DNA from: Guptibacillus hwajinpoensis
GTDB taxonomy: Bacteria; Bacillota; Bacilli; Bacillales; Guptibacillaceae
NCBI RefSeq assembly: GCF_001039475.1
Contig: NZ_LELK01000001.1
Span: forward strand, 1,927,561 to 1,991,560
Reading direction: 5' to 3'
DNA: 64,000 nucleotides
The notes below the pieces were generated by a model. That model saw only the letters and a list, made by a program, of their open reading frames with translations. It was not told where the DNA came from and did no database searches. Below, one piece after another: positions 53,966 to 63,600 of the stretch (position 1 is its first letter; every line of letters starts with the position of its first letter). A program made the position numbers and the translations under genes.

Positions 53966-55153
53966 ATGTCTAGTAAATACTTTTTAAAAACCTTAATAGA
54001 AATTTTTCTAGTATCCTCGAGACTAGGTTTGACATCCTTTGGTGGACCTGTTGCACACTTAGCTTACTTTAAAGAGGAATATATCGATAGAAGAAAATGG
54101 CTTGATGAGAAAATGTACGCAGATATTATTGCTTTGTGCCAGTTCTTACCTGGCCCAGCAAGTAGTCAGGTTGGTATCGCAATTGGAATGTTGCGGGGAG
54201 GTATGCTTGGCGGAGTGATTTCCTGGTTTGGATTTACAATGCCTTCTATTCTAATTCTTGTAATCTTTGCAATGCTGTATCAAACGTTCTCTTTCGGAGA
54301 CGGGACGTTTATTCATAGTTTAAAAATCGTGGCGGCAGCCGTTGTCCTTCATGCCATTATTGGACTTGGGAAAAAACTAACGCCAGACAGAACGAGAATA
54401 GCCATTGCCCTATCAGCTACACTTATTATGTTACTTTATCCTTCTGCATGGATGCAGCTGCTCATAATCGCTGGAGCTGGCCTATTAGGATTAAAATTAT
54501 TTAGCAATAAAACGGAAACAAATGTTAAACCATTTCCCGTATCGATTTCTAAAAAGACGGGCGTTTTTTCGCTCCTTACTTTAGGATCGCTTCTCATTAT
54601 CTTACCAGTTATTAATCGGTTTACGGATCATTCTCTGATTAACCTGTTCGATACGTTCTTTCGAGTTGGTGCACTCGTATTCGGTGGCGGTCATGTTGTT
54701 CTCCCTATGATTGAACGTGAAATTGTTCCTCAAGGAATGCTAACAGCGGATCAATTTCTTGCAGGATATGGTATGGCTCAAGCAGTTCCAGGTCCACTGT
54801 TTACGTTTGCTAGCTACCTCGGTACGATGTTAGAAGGTATAATGGGGGCTGTTGTTGTTACAATCGCTATTTTCCTACCTTCTTTCTTATTAATAACTGC
54901 AGCTCTTCCTTTTCTAAACGAGCTAAGAGAACGAGCATCTTTTCAAAAAATTCTTATCGGTGTGAACGCTAGTGTTGTTGGAATCTTGTTAGCTGCTTTC
55001 TATGATCCTGTTATAAAAAGCTCCATTCTTGCTCCAGAAGATTTCGCTTTAGCCGCTATTCTTTTCGCACTGCTCTCGATATGGAAGTTACCTGCATGGA
55101 TGATCGTTATAGTTGGTGTAATAGGTGGATATCTACTCCAGTGGATTAGTTAA
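53966..55153 (+). CDS. chrA: Chromate transporter ChrA
   Basis: 395 residues, long-chain form with two homologous halves. Half 1 has RLGLTSFGGPVAHLAYFKEE and QFLPGPASSQVGIAIGMLRGG; half 2 has RVGALVFGGGHVVLPMIERE and GMAQAVPGPLFTFASYLG. It exports chromate. ATG after ATGGGGGAT. Second gene of the padR-chrA unit. Confidence 0.95.
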   Translation: MSSKYFLKTLIEIFLVSSRLGLTSFGGPVAHLAYFKEEYIDRRKWLDEKMYADIIALCQFLPGPASSQVGIAIGMLRGGMLGGVISWFGFTMPSILILVIFAMLYQTFSFGDGTFIHSLKIVAAAVVLHAIIGLGKKLTPDRTRIAIALSATLIMLLYPSAWMQLLIIAGAGLLGLKLFSNKTETNVKPFPVSISKKTGVFSLLTLGSLLIILPVINRFTDHSLINLFDTFFRVGALVFGGGHVVLPMIEREIVPQGMLTADQFLAGYGMAQAVPGPLFTFASYLGTMLEGIMGAVVVTIAIFLPSFLLITAALPFLNELRERASFQKILIGVNASVVGILLAAFYDPVIKSSILAPEDFALAAILFALLSIWKLPAWMIVIVGVIGGYLLQWIS

Positions 55154-55190
55154 ATAAAATCGAAGGCACTTGGTGCCTTCGATTTTATTA
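55151..55190 (+). terminator. Terminator of padR-chrA
   Basis: aaataaaatcgaaggcac-ttg-gtgccttcgattttatt, a long perfect stem. Confidence 0.9.
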
Positions 55191-55204
55191 TTGTATGCTA
55201 GAAG

Positions 55205-55999
55205 TTAACTATTACTTGGCATCGTTGCATATTCTGAACGATCGATTTCCCAGGACAGTATCGTTGTATTGTCTCTTACCCCATTTTCTTTCACTTCACT
55301 TAGCAATTGCCGAACACCTTCAGGTATAGAACACCCCTTCATACGCTTAGCAACTTCACCTGATGAGAAGAAGTTAGTATTAGGACATTCAATAAGGCCA
55401 TCTGTCGTAAGCAACAGTATCGTCTTCCCTTTTCGAAGTTCTTTCGTTCCTGTGCTAAAGCATGGAACAGCGGTATCAAACGTGTTCACTTCGCCTATCC
55501 ACTCATAGAAACTCCGATGATTTTGTTTGTATTCACCCAATGCTTCTAGCTCTGAATGAAACAAATAAAGAACACAATCACCTACAGAGAACCACCAAAC
55601 ATATTTCGCTTTACGTACGACGATTAAACACGCTGTCTCTCCTGATACTTCTTGACACCTTCTTCTAAAATCGTCATGTTGGAAGATGGTTAAAATGGTT
55701 TCTGGCAATGCTCCAATTGCAACACCAACCGGTTTCTCAAGAATGCGTTCAAGAATAAACCGGTGATGTTTGAATTCCTTTACAATAAGATTAGCACTGT
55801 CTGCTGTTTTGTGAGCGTCGAGCACTATACTAAGTTCCCAGTCAGATCCAGTCCACACTAAACAGCCATCTTCATTCTTATATTGACCGCTTGATGAGTT
55901 TCCACCAAACCTCCCAATACTAACTCTTCCAACCTGACAAACGTTCAATTCATCAACATACGTTCGTTCATTGCCAACCCAGCTCATTTCACTGTTCAT
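55205..55999 (-). CDS. PP2C-like serine/threonine phosphatase
   Basis: 264 residues from ATG 55999 (CGGAGTGAG site). PPM fold signs are GGNSSSGQYKNEDG near residue 30, SIVLDAH (metal Asp), GDCVLYLF and LLLTTDGL with a later RDNTTILSW. Metal motifs are partly divergent (DAH instead of DGxGG). Partner proteins unknown; not in an operon. Confidence 0.85.
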   Translation of the reverse strand: MNSEMSWVGNERTYVDELNVCQVGRVSIGRFGGNSSSGQYKNEDGCLVWTGSDWELSIVLDAHKTADSANLIVKEFKHHRFILERILEKPVGVAIGALPETILTIFQHDDFRRRCQEVSGETACLIVVRKAKYVWWFSVGDCVLYLFHSELEALGEYKQNHRSFYEWIGEVNTFDTAVPCFSTGTKELRKGKTILLLTTDGLIECPNTNFFSSGEVAKRMKGCSIPEGVRQLLSEVKENGVRDNTTILSWEIDRSEYATMPSNS

Positions 56000-56029
56000 A
56001 TTTCTCACTCCGAGCTTTCCATTTTAATA

Positions 56030-56247
56030 GGCTCTTTTCTGAAAGATTGTTGTTTTGAAAGGATTTTCTAAAAAAAACCTGACTTCGCTAACTGGAGCGG
56101 AAGAATGCTCGACTCCTGCGGGACTAGCGGGACAGGTGAGACCCCGCAGGAGCGTTAGCGACGAGGAGGCTCAAGCGTCCCGCCCCGCGGAAAGCGGGTA
56201 GGAGCGGAAATTGACCAGCTATAACAACAATGTCTACGAAAAGAGCC
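56030..56247. repeat. Dispersed GC-rich repeat element, copy G (long form)
   Basis: Left end ggctcttttctgaaagattg, right end caacaatgtctacgaaaaga; a complete core between two ggagcgga blocks, inverted relative to copy C. Its right end overlaps the 3' end of the Nudix gene. Confidence 0.88.
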
Positions 56248-56626
56248 TTTTAATAAGAAGGGAAGCAATTGAATTAGGATAAACGGTTAGTAGATCTATA
56301 CTAGAAAGTGGAACCCAGACGGCTTGATATGTTCCAGAGTTACGGTTTGCAAATTCGCTCCCATTTCCGCTACCAAACTCGCCAGATAATATAGTTGCGA
56401 CATAATACTGCTCACCATTATCTTCGATTGCAGCAAAAAGAGTACCTACTTGCACAGTTACGCCTAACTCTTCATAAGCTTCCCTTTTGGCTGCTTGTTC
56501 ATATGATTCTCCATACTCAACTCCGCCTCCAGGTAGAACATAATACGTTTCACCGTTCTTCACTCGTTTAATTAACGCCACATCTCTATTTCTTACTATT
56601 ACTACACCTGCTCGGTTTCTAGCCAC
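56234..56626 (-). CDS. Nudix hydrolase 1
   Basis: 130 residues. The Nudix box is complete: GGGVEYGESYEQAAKREAYEELGV (about 33-56). Substrate unknown. The last residues RLFS and the TAG stop are encoded by the terminal inverted repeat of copy G, so the original C-terminus may have been changed. ATG is at 56626, in the run GAAGGGGTAAGG. Confidence 0.9.
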   Translation of the reverse strand: MARNRAGVVIVRNRDVALIKRVKNGETYYVLPGGGVEYGESYEQAAKREAYEELGVTVQVGTLFAAIEDNGEQYYVATILSGEFGSGNGSEFANRNSGTYQAVWVPLSSIDLLTVYPNSIASLLIKRLFS

Positions 56627-56703
56627 TAACCTTACCCCTTCCTCGCAAACTCCTTTTCTTAGATTCTAAATCGTATCGTTCTTTTCCTTTGTGAAACGTA
56701 AAA

Positions 56704-56889
56704 TTACTTTATGCTACCTTTGCAATGGATACACACCTGATAACTTTCCTTATCTACTAACTTTTCTAAATAAAGATTATCATAAGTGCCTTCCCTTTTA
56801 TCAATTGGTGTTGTATGAAATTCGCATTGATCGCCCGCAAATGTTGTGCGATGAATCACGCGTTTTGTATGATCAATTAAATATTTCAT
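56704..56889 (-). CDS. Small protein with CxxC tail, unknown
   Basis: 61 residues from ATG 56889 behind AAGGAGGAAG; the longer open frame upstream is unsupported. It begins MKYLIDHTKRVIHRTTFAGD and ends VCIHCKGSIK; with Cys in DQCEF this could bind zinc. Family not recognised. Confidence 0.7.
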   Translation of the reverse strand: MKYLIDHTKRVIHRTTFAGDQCEFHTTPIDKREGTYDNLYLEKLVDKESYQVCIHCKGSIK

Positions 56890-56945
56890 GATCTTCCTCC
56901 TTATCATGTATTTATCTTCCTCCTTAAGCAAGAAGTAATGGAAAT

Positions 56946-56990
56946 AAAAAAAAGCCGAAAAAAGACCTCTATAGGTCTTTTTTCGGCTTA
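56946..56990 (-). terminator. Terminator of the DUF2294 gene
   Basis: agccgaaaaaagacct-ata-gaggtcttttttcggct, long near-perfect stem with eight T on the minus strand. Confidence 0.9.
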
Positions 56991-57027
56991 TAACTGGTTC
57001 TATTGCCCAGTGTATTTCCACCTTGCG

Positions 57028-57717
57028 TTAATTCGGTTTAATGATAATCGTAATATAGCTTTTATCCAGATTGAAATCCCAATCCACGAAAATGTCTTGC
57101 ACTTTGGTAGATAGAATTGATTCAAATTGATTATCGTGAAGCAACCCTTTTTCCAAGCGTCTTTTCGTTAATTTAAGCTCTTCTTCAAAGCCACTACGGA
57201 TAAGTTCTTTTTCAATCCTGACGAGAATACCATCACGAAGTACAACGAGCGTTCGTTCATTAAGCATACATGAATCCACGCCTTCAGGTGCTTTTTCCGC
57301 TAGCTTACTGACCCGCACGATTTCTTCATGAACTCTTTCTTTACCATGGTACTCACTAAGGCCATTCTCTTCTGCATTCTCCACATTTTTCATCACACCA
57401 AGGATCATCCCTGTACGATTTTGTAGAGACCAATCATGATAGAAAGACTCTATTTCAAGATTTCCCATAACACGAAGTGATGCTTTGATTTCTGGCAACA
57501 ATCCTTGCATAAGAAGATCTCTTGTTTCTTCTACCCTCATGTCTTCTTTTTGATCCACGAGTACTCGCTCCATTGGCGCTAGAAAATCGCGGAAATATAT
57601 CGTAATATAAGGCTCCATAATCGACACATAAACCGATGAAGGCCCTTTTCCAAAATTATCTCTTAACAGTTTACCAACATAACTTGCAATTTCTGCTTCA
57701 GTTGATTTAGGCTCCAA
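57028..57717 (-). CDS. DUF2294 tandem-domain protein
   Basis: 229 residues made of two similar halves, each with an IxxYVGKLLRDNFGKGP-like start, a VLRDGILVRIEKELI-type strand and a closing VxDxxxD segment (the first half includes VYVSIMEPYITIYFRDFLAP). DUF2294 proteins occur with Na+/bicarbonate systems in some genomes; no such partner is here. Cytosolic. Function not established. Confidence 0.85.
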   Translation of the reverse strand: MEPKSTEAEIASYVGKLLRDNFGKGPSSVYVSIMEPYITIYFRDFLAPMERVLVDQKEDMRVEETRDLLMQGLLPEIKASLRVMGNLEIESFYHDWSLQNRTGMILGVMKNVENAEENGLSEYHGKERVHEEIVRVSKLAEKAPEGVDSCMLNERTLVVLRDGILVRIEKELIRSGFEEELKLTKRRLEKGLLHDNQFESILSTKVQDIFVDWDFNLDKSYITIIIKPN

Positions 57718-57869
57718 TACTGTTCACCCTTTATCTTAAGACAGGAACTTTTTTGTTCCCCATCCATTAGTCATTATAGTAGTCTTTCCTTATGATTAAA
57801 AGGATATTGTGTGAATTAGATATTTCAATTACATGACAAGAAATGATTTGTGATTTCTTAAAATGGTCT

Positions 57870-58307
57870 TTACTTCCCTAGAAAAGTTCTCAACGCTTCT
57901 CTGATTCCTTCTGGATAAACCGTTCTCGCTCCTGATAGAACCGTCTCAATCGGTATCCAGCTAGCAACTGCCTCATTTTCTTCTATGAGTTGATACTCTT
58001 CATTGTTATAGGAAAAAGCATCTTTGAATGAAACAGCATATAATTGCACAATCTCATGAGTTAGCTCATGATCAACGGTATATATATTTTCTAAACACGT
58101 TATGTATGTATCAATAGTAATATCAAGCCCGAGTTCTTCTTTAAATTCTCTCACAACGGTTTCATACGATCGTTCCCCGACCTCAATCGTTCCACCTAGT
58201 GGTCGATAATAATCACCATCTCCCTCCGAATGAGAACCATGGTAGGCTTCCACGAGGATGCTATCTCCTCTTATGAGTAGTCCTAGTGACTTCACCTTTA
58301 TCCCCAT
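57870..58307 (-). CDS. Nudix hydrolase 2
   Basis: 145 residues with an intact Nudix box GGTIEVGERSYETVVREFKEELGL (about 39-62). The start KVKSLGLLIRGDSILVEAYHG resembles MutT-type proteins. It begins two bases after the stop of the small membrane protein gene, so the two are co-transcribed. Confidence 0.9.
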   Translation of the reverse strand: MGIKVKSLGLLIRGDSILVEAYHGSHSEGDGDYYRPLGGTIEVGERSYETVVREFKEELGLDITIDTYITCLENIYTVDHELTHEIVQLYAVSFKDAFSYNNEEYQLIEENEAVASWIPIETVLSGARTVYPEGIREALRTFLGK

Positions 58308-58308
58308 C

Positions 58309-58512
58309 TTACTTCCTCCTCTTCTTCTTTTTCTTCCCTTTTTTATTCAGAAATAACCATGCAACCCGCTGGATCACGACGATTAATGCCCCAAGAGACA
58401 TAATCAAACCAGGACGCGCTGACCGATCTTCCTCTAAAAAAAAGATCAAGAGAATCGCACTAACGATGAAGATTAAGCTTATCGTAAATACCATGTATTT
58501 CTTTTTCTTCAT
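58309..58512 (-). CDS. Small two-helix membrane protein, unknown
   Basis: 67 residues: helices about 8-25 and 36-53, with a strongly basic tail KKGKKKKKRRK. ATG follows GGGAGGT. Directly upstream of the Nudix 2 gene and probably coupled. The ribosome site of Nudix 2 overlaps the codons of the Lys/Arg tail. Confidence 0.75.
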   Translation of the reverse strand: MKKKKYMVFTISLIFIVSAILLIFFLEEDRSARPGLIMSLGALIVVIQRVAWLFLNKKGKKKKKRRK

Positions 58513-58595
58513 TTCGATACCTCCCTTCGATCATAACGGGAATTAGGTTTTTGCGGATATATTCGAAATTTCGAGGATAAAACGGATAAACATTA

Positions 58596-58623
58596 AAAAC
58601 CAGAGGAGTTCTCCCCTGGTTTC
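58596..58623 (-). terminator. Terminator of the APH-fold kinase gene
   Basis: aaaccaggggagaactcctctggttt on the minus strand with T run. Confidence 0.8.
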
Positions 58624-58709
58624 TCAACCAACTTCACTTAAACATGCTGGCAATCATGGTTGAGCCTTTCAAACATGTATTACCACTTATAACCAGTCAG
58701 AAAACATCA

Positions 58710-59723
58710 CTATGCTTTTTCTAACTTCTTCATTACACTGTCGAAAGAAATATCGGCAATTAATTCTTTATTTACTAAACGGTGACGAATATTCTCCAGA
58801 GCTTTTTTCTCTTTTTCTTGCATTCGGTCCACGTTAAATTTCTTATTGAAAACCGTATATAGTTCAAAATCTCTTAATTTGAGAAAACAGGGTATTGTTT
58901 TAAGCCATTCGTTCGAGATTGTTGCCTCCATGCGGTATCCTTTCAAAAATGAATAAAGGAATTCTGTCGCAAAAGCAGATCTTACTTGAAGTGATTCATC
59001 TCCATATTTATCCCAAACAGCATAATAAACCGGAATGGCGAGATCACTACTATAGTAATGGTACATACTATCGTCAAAATCAAAGATGTGTATTTCGTTG
59101 CCATCATAAAAGAAGTTTCCATGATGAACGTCAGAGTGAATAAGACCAAACGTTTTACCCGTTTCATGAAAAGATTTAATTTCATCGACCAGTCTTTCTC
59201 CCTCTGTAATAATATTCGCGTCGTCACTACGTGTAAGATAGTGGTCAAATCGCAGTAAATCTCCTTGATCCCATCTCTCCCGCTTGCCGTTAGCGGGTTG
59301 ATAATTCATTGATATTCTGTGCATCTTTCCAATTTCTCTTCCCCATGCTTCGAACAACTCAGAACGAAACGCTGAGTCATCGGTTTTAACTGCATAACCT
59401 GGTACTTTATCGAATAAACAGGCATAGAAACATCCCTTTTCTACCGGAATCATCTCAACTCTATGTCCTGAATCAGTACGGGAGACGTTAACGCCCTGCC
59501 TGTGTAATTCATTAATCCAGTCTAGTTCTGCTTGAATTTCGTCAAATGATCGATGCGAGCTATGTGTTAGTCTTAAAATCCAAAGTTGTTCACCCCGCTT
59601 CACTTCATAAACATAGTTTTCAAAATCACCGAGCTTCTTTTTCTCTTCACCATGTATACCAAACAAAGTCATTGCTTCTTCAACAATTGCATTAGAAAAT
59701 AAGGCTTCAATCCACGCTTCCAT
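58710..59723 (-). CDS. Aminoglycoside phosphotransferase (APH)-fold kinase
   Basis: 337 residues. Catalytic loop GLIHSDVHHGNFF and metal motif IHIFDFDDSMYHYYSSDLA are intact. The family includes homoserine, choline and fructosamine kinases as well as resistance enzymes, so the name does not imply drug resistance. Substrate unknown. Monocistronic. Confidence 0.88.
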   Translation of the reverse strand: MEAWIEALFSNAIVEEAMTLFGIHGEEKKKLGDFENYVYEVKRGEQLWILRLTHSSHRSFDEIQAELDWINELHRQGVNVSRTDSGHRVEMIPVEKGCFYACLFDKVPGYAVKTDDSAFRSELFEAWGREIGKMHRISMNYQPANGKRERWDQGDLLRFDHYLTRSDDANIITEGERLVDEIKSFHETGKTFGLIHSDVHHGNFFYDGNEIHIFDFDDSMYHYYSSDLAIPVYYAVWDKYGDESLQVRSAFATEFLYSFLKGYRMEATISNEWLKTIPCFLKLRDFELYTVFNKKFNVDRMQEKEKKALENIRHRLVNKELIADISFDSVMKKLEKA

Positions 59724-59796
59724 CTCAACACCTCACTATTTGTTGTAATAACTAGAAAATTCGACTTCACTCATGACATTTCCTTTAAACAACAAT

Positions 59797-59821
59797 ACGC
59801 CCTCAATAGTTGAGGGCGCTC
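59797..59821 (-). terminator. Terminator of the rbs operon
   Basis: gcgccctcaa-ctat-tgagggcgt just after the rbsB stop. Confidence 0.85.
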
Positions 59822-59825
59822 CTTA

Positions 59826-60749
59826 TTACTCTGTTTCTTGCGTCACTAGTTTAAGTGGGACAGGAATCGTTTCTTCTACTTCATTTCCTTTTAAAACATC
59901 TACACCAGCGTTCACAGCAAGTGCTCCTATTTCCTCAGGCTGCTGCGCAACCGTTGCTGAAAGCTTACCATCATTGATGCTATTAATCGCATCTTCGTTT
60001 CCGTCAAACCCTACTACGAGGACATCTTTTCCTGAACTTTGTATCGCTTGTATCGCTCCAAGCGCCATTTCATCATTATGAGCGAAAACCGCTTCAATAT
60101 CAGGATTTCCTTGAAGTAAATTCTCCATCGTATTCAAACCTTCTGTCCGGTCAAAGTTGGCTGTTTGCTTTGCAACAACATCAAGTTTAGCGTCAGCTAT
60201 GTTATGAAATCCTTTACCGCGTTCGCGTGTAGCTGAAGCTCCCGGTACACCTTCAAGTTCTGCTATCTTTGCACCTTCACCAAGCTGATCAACTAGATAC
60301 TTGGCAGCCATTTCTCCACCTTTTTCATTATCAGAAGAGACAAGCGTTGCAACTTCTCCTTTTTCAGCTGAACGATCTAGTGTGACAACTGGAATACCTA
60401 AGCTATTTGCCGATTGAACGGCGGTAGAAATCGCTGCAGAATCTGTTGGATTAATCAATAATACATCGACACCTTGCTGAATTAGATCTTCCACATCGTT
60501 AATTTGCTTAGCGGCATCATTCTGTGCATCTACTACAACGACATCCATTCCGTTTGCTTTCGCTTCTGCTTCTACCCCGTCCTTCATGGATACGAAGAAT
60601 GGATTATTTAATGTAGAAACAGATAAGCCAATTTTAATATCTTCTAGGTCTGTATCTTGACTCGGCTTCGCCCACTCAGGAGGCTGCAACGAACAAGCCC
60701 CTAGCATAAGAAGTGACACCCCAAGCAGTAATGGCAATATTTTTTTCAT
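59826..60749 (-). CDS. rbsB: Ribose ABC transporter substrate-binding lipoprotein
   Basis: 307 residues from ATG 60749 behind TAGGAGGAT. Lipoprotein signal with lipobox LMLGAC. Periplasmic-binding-protein family I core: IGLSVSTLNNPFFVSMKDGV, LVSSDNEKGGEMA, AVFAHNDEMALGA. It binds ribose outside the membrane. Last gene of rbsKDACB. Confidence 0.95.
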   Translation of the reverse strand: MKKILPLLLGVSLLMLGACSLQPPEWAKPSQDTDLEDIKIGLSVSTLNNPFFVSMKDGVEAEAKANGMDVVVVDAQNDAAKQINDVEDLIQQGVDVLLINPTDSAAISTAVQSANSLGIPVVTLDRSAEKGEVATLVSSDNEKGGEMAAKYLVDQLGEGAKIAELEGVPGASATRERGKGFHNIADAKLDVVAKQTANFDRTEGLNTMENLLQGNPDIEAVFAHNDEMALGAIQAIQSSGKDVLVVGFDGNEDAINSINDGKLSATVAQQPEEIGALAVNAGVDVLKGNEVEETIPVPLKLVTQETE

Positions 60750-60759
60750 TGTAATCCTC

Positions 60760-61710
60760 CTAAGCTGCTTTTTTACGATCAATTAGTACGGCAATGATAA
60801 TAACGACACCTTTCACAACCATCTGGAAGAAAGAAGATACGCCGAGTAAATTAAGTCCGTTGTTTAATGTACCAATAATGAGTGCACCAATTAACGTACC
60901 AATAATTAACCCACGTCCACCTGAAAGACTCGTTCCACCTAGTACAACTGCGGCGATCGCATCAAGCTCATAAGATGTACCCGCTGTTGGTTGTGCTGAA
61001 TTTAAGCGTGACGTAAGGATTGCCCCTGCAAGTGCTGATAACAACCCTGCTAATGAATAAATCATTACTTTTATACGCGAGACTTTAATACCTGAGATAA
61101 GTGCTGCTTTCTCATTTCCACCGATTGCGTATGTTTTTCTACCGAATGGAGTTTTGTGTAAAATAACCCATAGAACACCGAACGATAGAAGCATTGTAAT
61201 GGCAGGAACTGGAATGCCAAGGAAATAACCACGACCGAACAGTTGAAAGGCATAGCTATCACCAAGACCTGTTATTGGATTACCATCTGTGTATACGAGA
61301 GTTAGTCCACGAAACATTGTCATTGTAGCGAGCGTTGCAATGAACGGCGCCATTTTACCTTTTGTAATCAATAATCCGTTTACCATTCCCATTAATGCAC
61401 CAAGGAGTGACCCAATTAGTATAGCTAATATCGGATCAATACCAGATACCATCATGCCAGCCATTAGCGCACTGGATAGGGCAAGAATTGACCCAACTGA
61501 TAAATCAATTCCGCCAGTTAGAATAACAAAGGTCATACCATATGCAATAAGGGCATTAATGGCAACCTGTCTAAGCAAGTTGAGTAGATTTAATGGCTCT
61601 AGGAAACTAGGATTTAAAATTGAAACGGTGATAACGAGAACCATTAATCCTAGAAGTGGTCCAAGCTTTTGCATAACATCCCCAACGTGATTCGTTTTCA
61701 TTTTATTCAT
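60760..61710 (-). CDS. rbsC: Ribose ABC transporter permease
   Basis: 316 residues, about eight to ten helices. Signature GMTFVILTGGIDLSVGSILALS and AIAAVVLGGTSLSGGRG. It overlaps rbsA by eight bases. Membrane channel of the RbsABC importer. Confidence 0.96.
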   Translation of the reverse strand: MNKMKTNHVGDVMQKLGPLLGLMVLVITVSILNPSFLEPLNLLNLLRQVAINALIAYGMTFVILTGGIDLSVGSILALSSALMAGMMVSGIDPILAILIGSLLGALMGMVNGLLITKGKMAPFIATLATMTMFRGLTLVYTDGNPITGLGDSYAFQLFGRGYFLGIPVPAITMLLSFGVLWVILHKTPFGRKTYAIGGNEKAALISGIKVSRIKVMIYSLAGLLSALAGAILTSRLNSAQPTAGTSYELDAIAAVVLGGTSLSGGRGLIIGTLIGALIIGTLNNGLNLLGVSSFFQMVVKGVVIIIAVLIDRKKAA

Positions 61711-63202
61711 CTTCCTGACCTCCTGTTGCCAGTGTCATTATTTTCTCTTGCGTTGCTTCTTCTTTAGATACTTCTCCAGTCAACTCCCCTTCTCGAAAAA
61801 CGAGAATACGATCGCTCATTCCAAGAACTTCTGGAAGCTCTGATGACACCATTATGATCGCGACACCACGATCTGTTAGCTCATTCATAAGCTGATAGAT
61901 CTCACGCTTCGCGCCTACATCAACTCCGCGCGTTGGTTCATCCAGAATCAAGACTTTAGGACCAATACCAATCCATTTCGCAATGACAACCTTTTGCTGA
62001 TTGCCTCCTGATAGATTTTTGGCACTTGTACTAGCAGACTCTGTTTTAATTGTCAGTCTTTTAATGAGCAGTTCTACAAAATCCTGCTCGCTTTTCTCAT
62101 TAATGAGACCTTTAGGGGCAAAACTATATAAACTCGGAAGTGCAATGTTGTCTTTTAATGAGAAATCTAGGACGAGCCCTTCTTCTTTACGGTCTTCCGT
62201 AATAAAACCTAGCCCCAGTGATACAGCTTGATGTGGACTTTTAATTGTCACTTGCTTTCCATTAAGGTGAATTTCCCCACCGTATCTTCCATCTAGCCCA
62301 AAAATGGTACGCATAATTTCCGTACGTCCAGCTCCCATTAAACCTGACACACCAACGATTTCTCCTGATCGCACCGAAAAGCTGACATCTTCGAAGGCAC
62401 CTTTACGTGAAAGTCCCTTAACTTCAAGCATCGTATCACCAGGGTTTGGGGATCGTTCTGGAAAGCGGTCTGTTAATTCACGTCCCACCATTTTCCGTAC
62501 GACTTCATCAAAGCTCGTATCTGGTATTGGTTTTGTATCAACGGTTTTACCATCTCGCATAACCGTAATGCTGTCACAAATTGTGAAAATCTCTTCCATT
62601 CTGTGTGAAATATATACAATTGAAACACCTTGAACTTTCAGTGATTGAATCACTTGAAAAAGCGTTTGAATTTCTCGCTCAGTTAACGCGGCAGTCGGCT
62701 CATCCATTATAATCACTTTGGCATCTGTCATTAATGCTTTGGCAATTTCAATCATTTGTTGCTGTCCAACCGAGCATTTACCTGCTTCCTGGTGAAGAGG
62801 GATGGATATAGCAAGCTTTTTAAACTGTTCATTCGCAACCGCTTTCATTTTTCTCGTATTTAGTAATCCGAAATGTGTAACCGGTTCCTTATTGATGAAT
62901 AAGTTCTCAAGAACGGTTAAATCAGGCCAGATATTCAGTTCCTGATGAATAAATGCTACACCATTTTCCTCTGCCTGCTTCGGATTATCAAAAAACGTTT
63001 CCTTCCCATCTGACAAAATTGTTCCACTGTCTTTTTTGTGTAGACCAGTAAGAATATTCATCAAAGTGGATTTGCCAGCTCCATTCTCACCCATAAGAGC
63101 GTGAACCTCTCCATCTTTAATTTCAATGTTGACCCCTTCAAGCACTTTATTACTACCAAACGCTTTATGAATATCGTGCATGCTAATTTGCAAATCGTTC
63201 AC
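61703..63202 (-). CDS. rbsA: Ribose ABC transporter ATPase (two NBDs)
   Basis: 499 residues. NBD1: Walker A GENGAGKST, signature SVGQQQ, Walker B VIIMDEP. NBD2: degenerate Walker A GLMGAGRT, signature LSGGNQQ, Walker B VLILDEP. This asymmetry is normal for sugar importers of this class. Lies six bases after rbsD. Confidence 0.96.
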   Translation of the reverse strand: MNDLQISMHDIHKAFGSNKVLEGVNIEIKDGEVHALMGENGAGKSTLMNILTGLHKKDSGTILSDGKETFFDNPKQAEENGVAFIHQELNIWPDLTVLENLFINKEPVTHFGLLNTRKMKAVANEQFKKLAISIPLHQEAGKCSVGQQQMIEIAKALMTDAKVIIMDEPTAALTEREIQTLFQVIQSLKVQGVSIVYISHRMEEIFTICDSITVMRDGKTVDTKPIPDTSFDEVVRKMVGRELTDRFPERSPNPGDTMLEVKGLSRKGAFEDVSFSVRSGEIVGVSGLMGAGRTEIMRTIFGLDGRYGGEIHLNGKQVTIKSPHQAVSLGLGFITEDRKEEGLVLDFSLKDNIALPSLYSFAPKGLINEKSEQDFVELLIKRLTIKTESASTSAKNLSGGNQQKVVIAKWIGIGPKVLILDEPTRGVDVGAKREIYQLMNELTDRGVAIIMVSSELPEVLGMSDRILVFREGELTGEVSKEEATQEKIMTLATGGQEDE

Positions 63203-63207
63203 CTCTT

Positions 63208-63600
63208 TTAAAAGTTTACACCTGCGTGAAGAATGCAGTTGGCAAATGGGGTTGTCTCTCCTGTTCGAATGACAACCTTCGCTTCTTTTGTACGTTCCTT
63301 AAACAGTTCATGAGTAAGATACTTTGTTGGAATCTTATCAAGACGATGCTTAAGTTCTTGATCTACCTCTACATTTGTTTCCACCTCTTCAGCAAGCGTG
63401 ACTTGTTCAACGACCATTTCGTTAAGAAGTTCAGTTACCACTTCAATGAAAGATGGCGTGCCCGGCCTAAGCGCAAGATCAATTTTGGTTACACCATTTG
63501 GTACTGGAAGCCCTGCATCCGCTATCACAATTTGATCCGTATGACCGAGATCTGCAAGGACTTTTGCTATATGACTATTGAGCATACCTCTTCTTTTCAT
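63208..63600 (-). CDS. rbsD: D-ribose pyranase
   Basis: 130 residues. Conserved [20 protein letters not shown] with catalytic His20, and the C-terminal [20 protein letters not shown]. It interconverts ribose pyranose and furanose for the kinase. Overlaps the rbsK stop by four bases. Confidence 0.96.
   Translation of the reverse strand: MKRRGMLNSHIAKVLADLGHTDQIVIADAGLPVPNGVTKIDLALRPGTPSFIEVVTELLNEMVVEQVTLAEEVETNVEVDQELKHRLDKIPTKYLTHELFKERTKEAKVVIRTGETTPFANCILHAGVNF

Noticed and set aside
58710-59723. Aminoglycoside-resistance gene
   Set aside because: The APH fold is shared by many metabolite kinases; nothing here points to drug modification.
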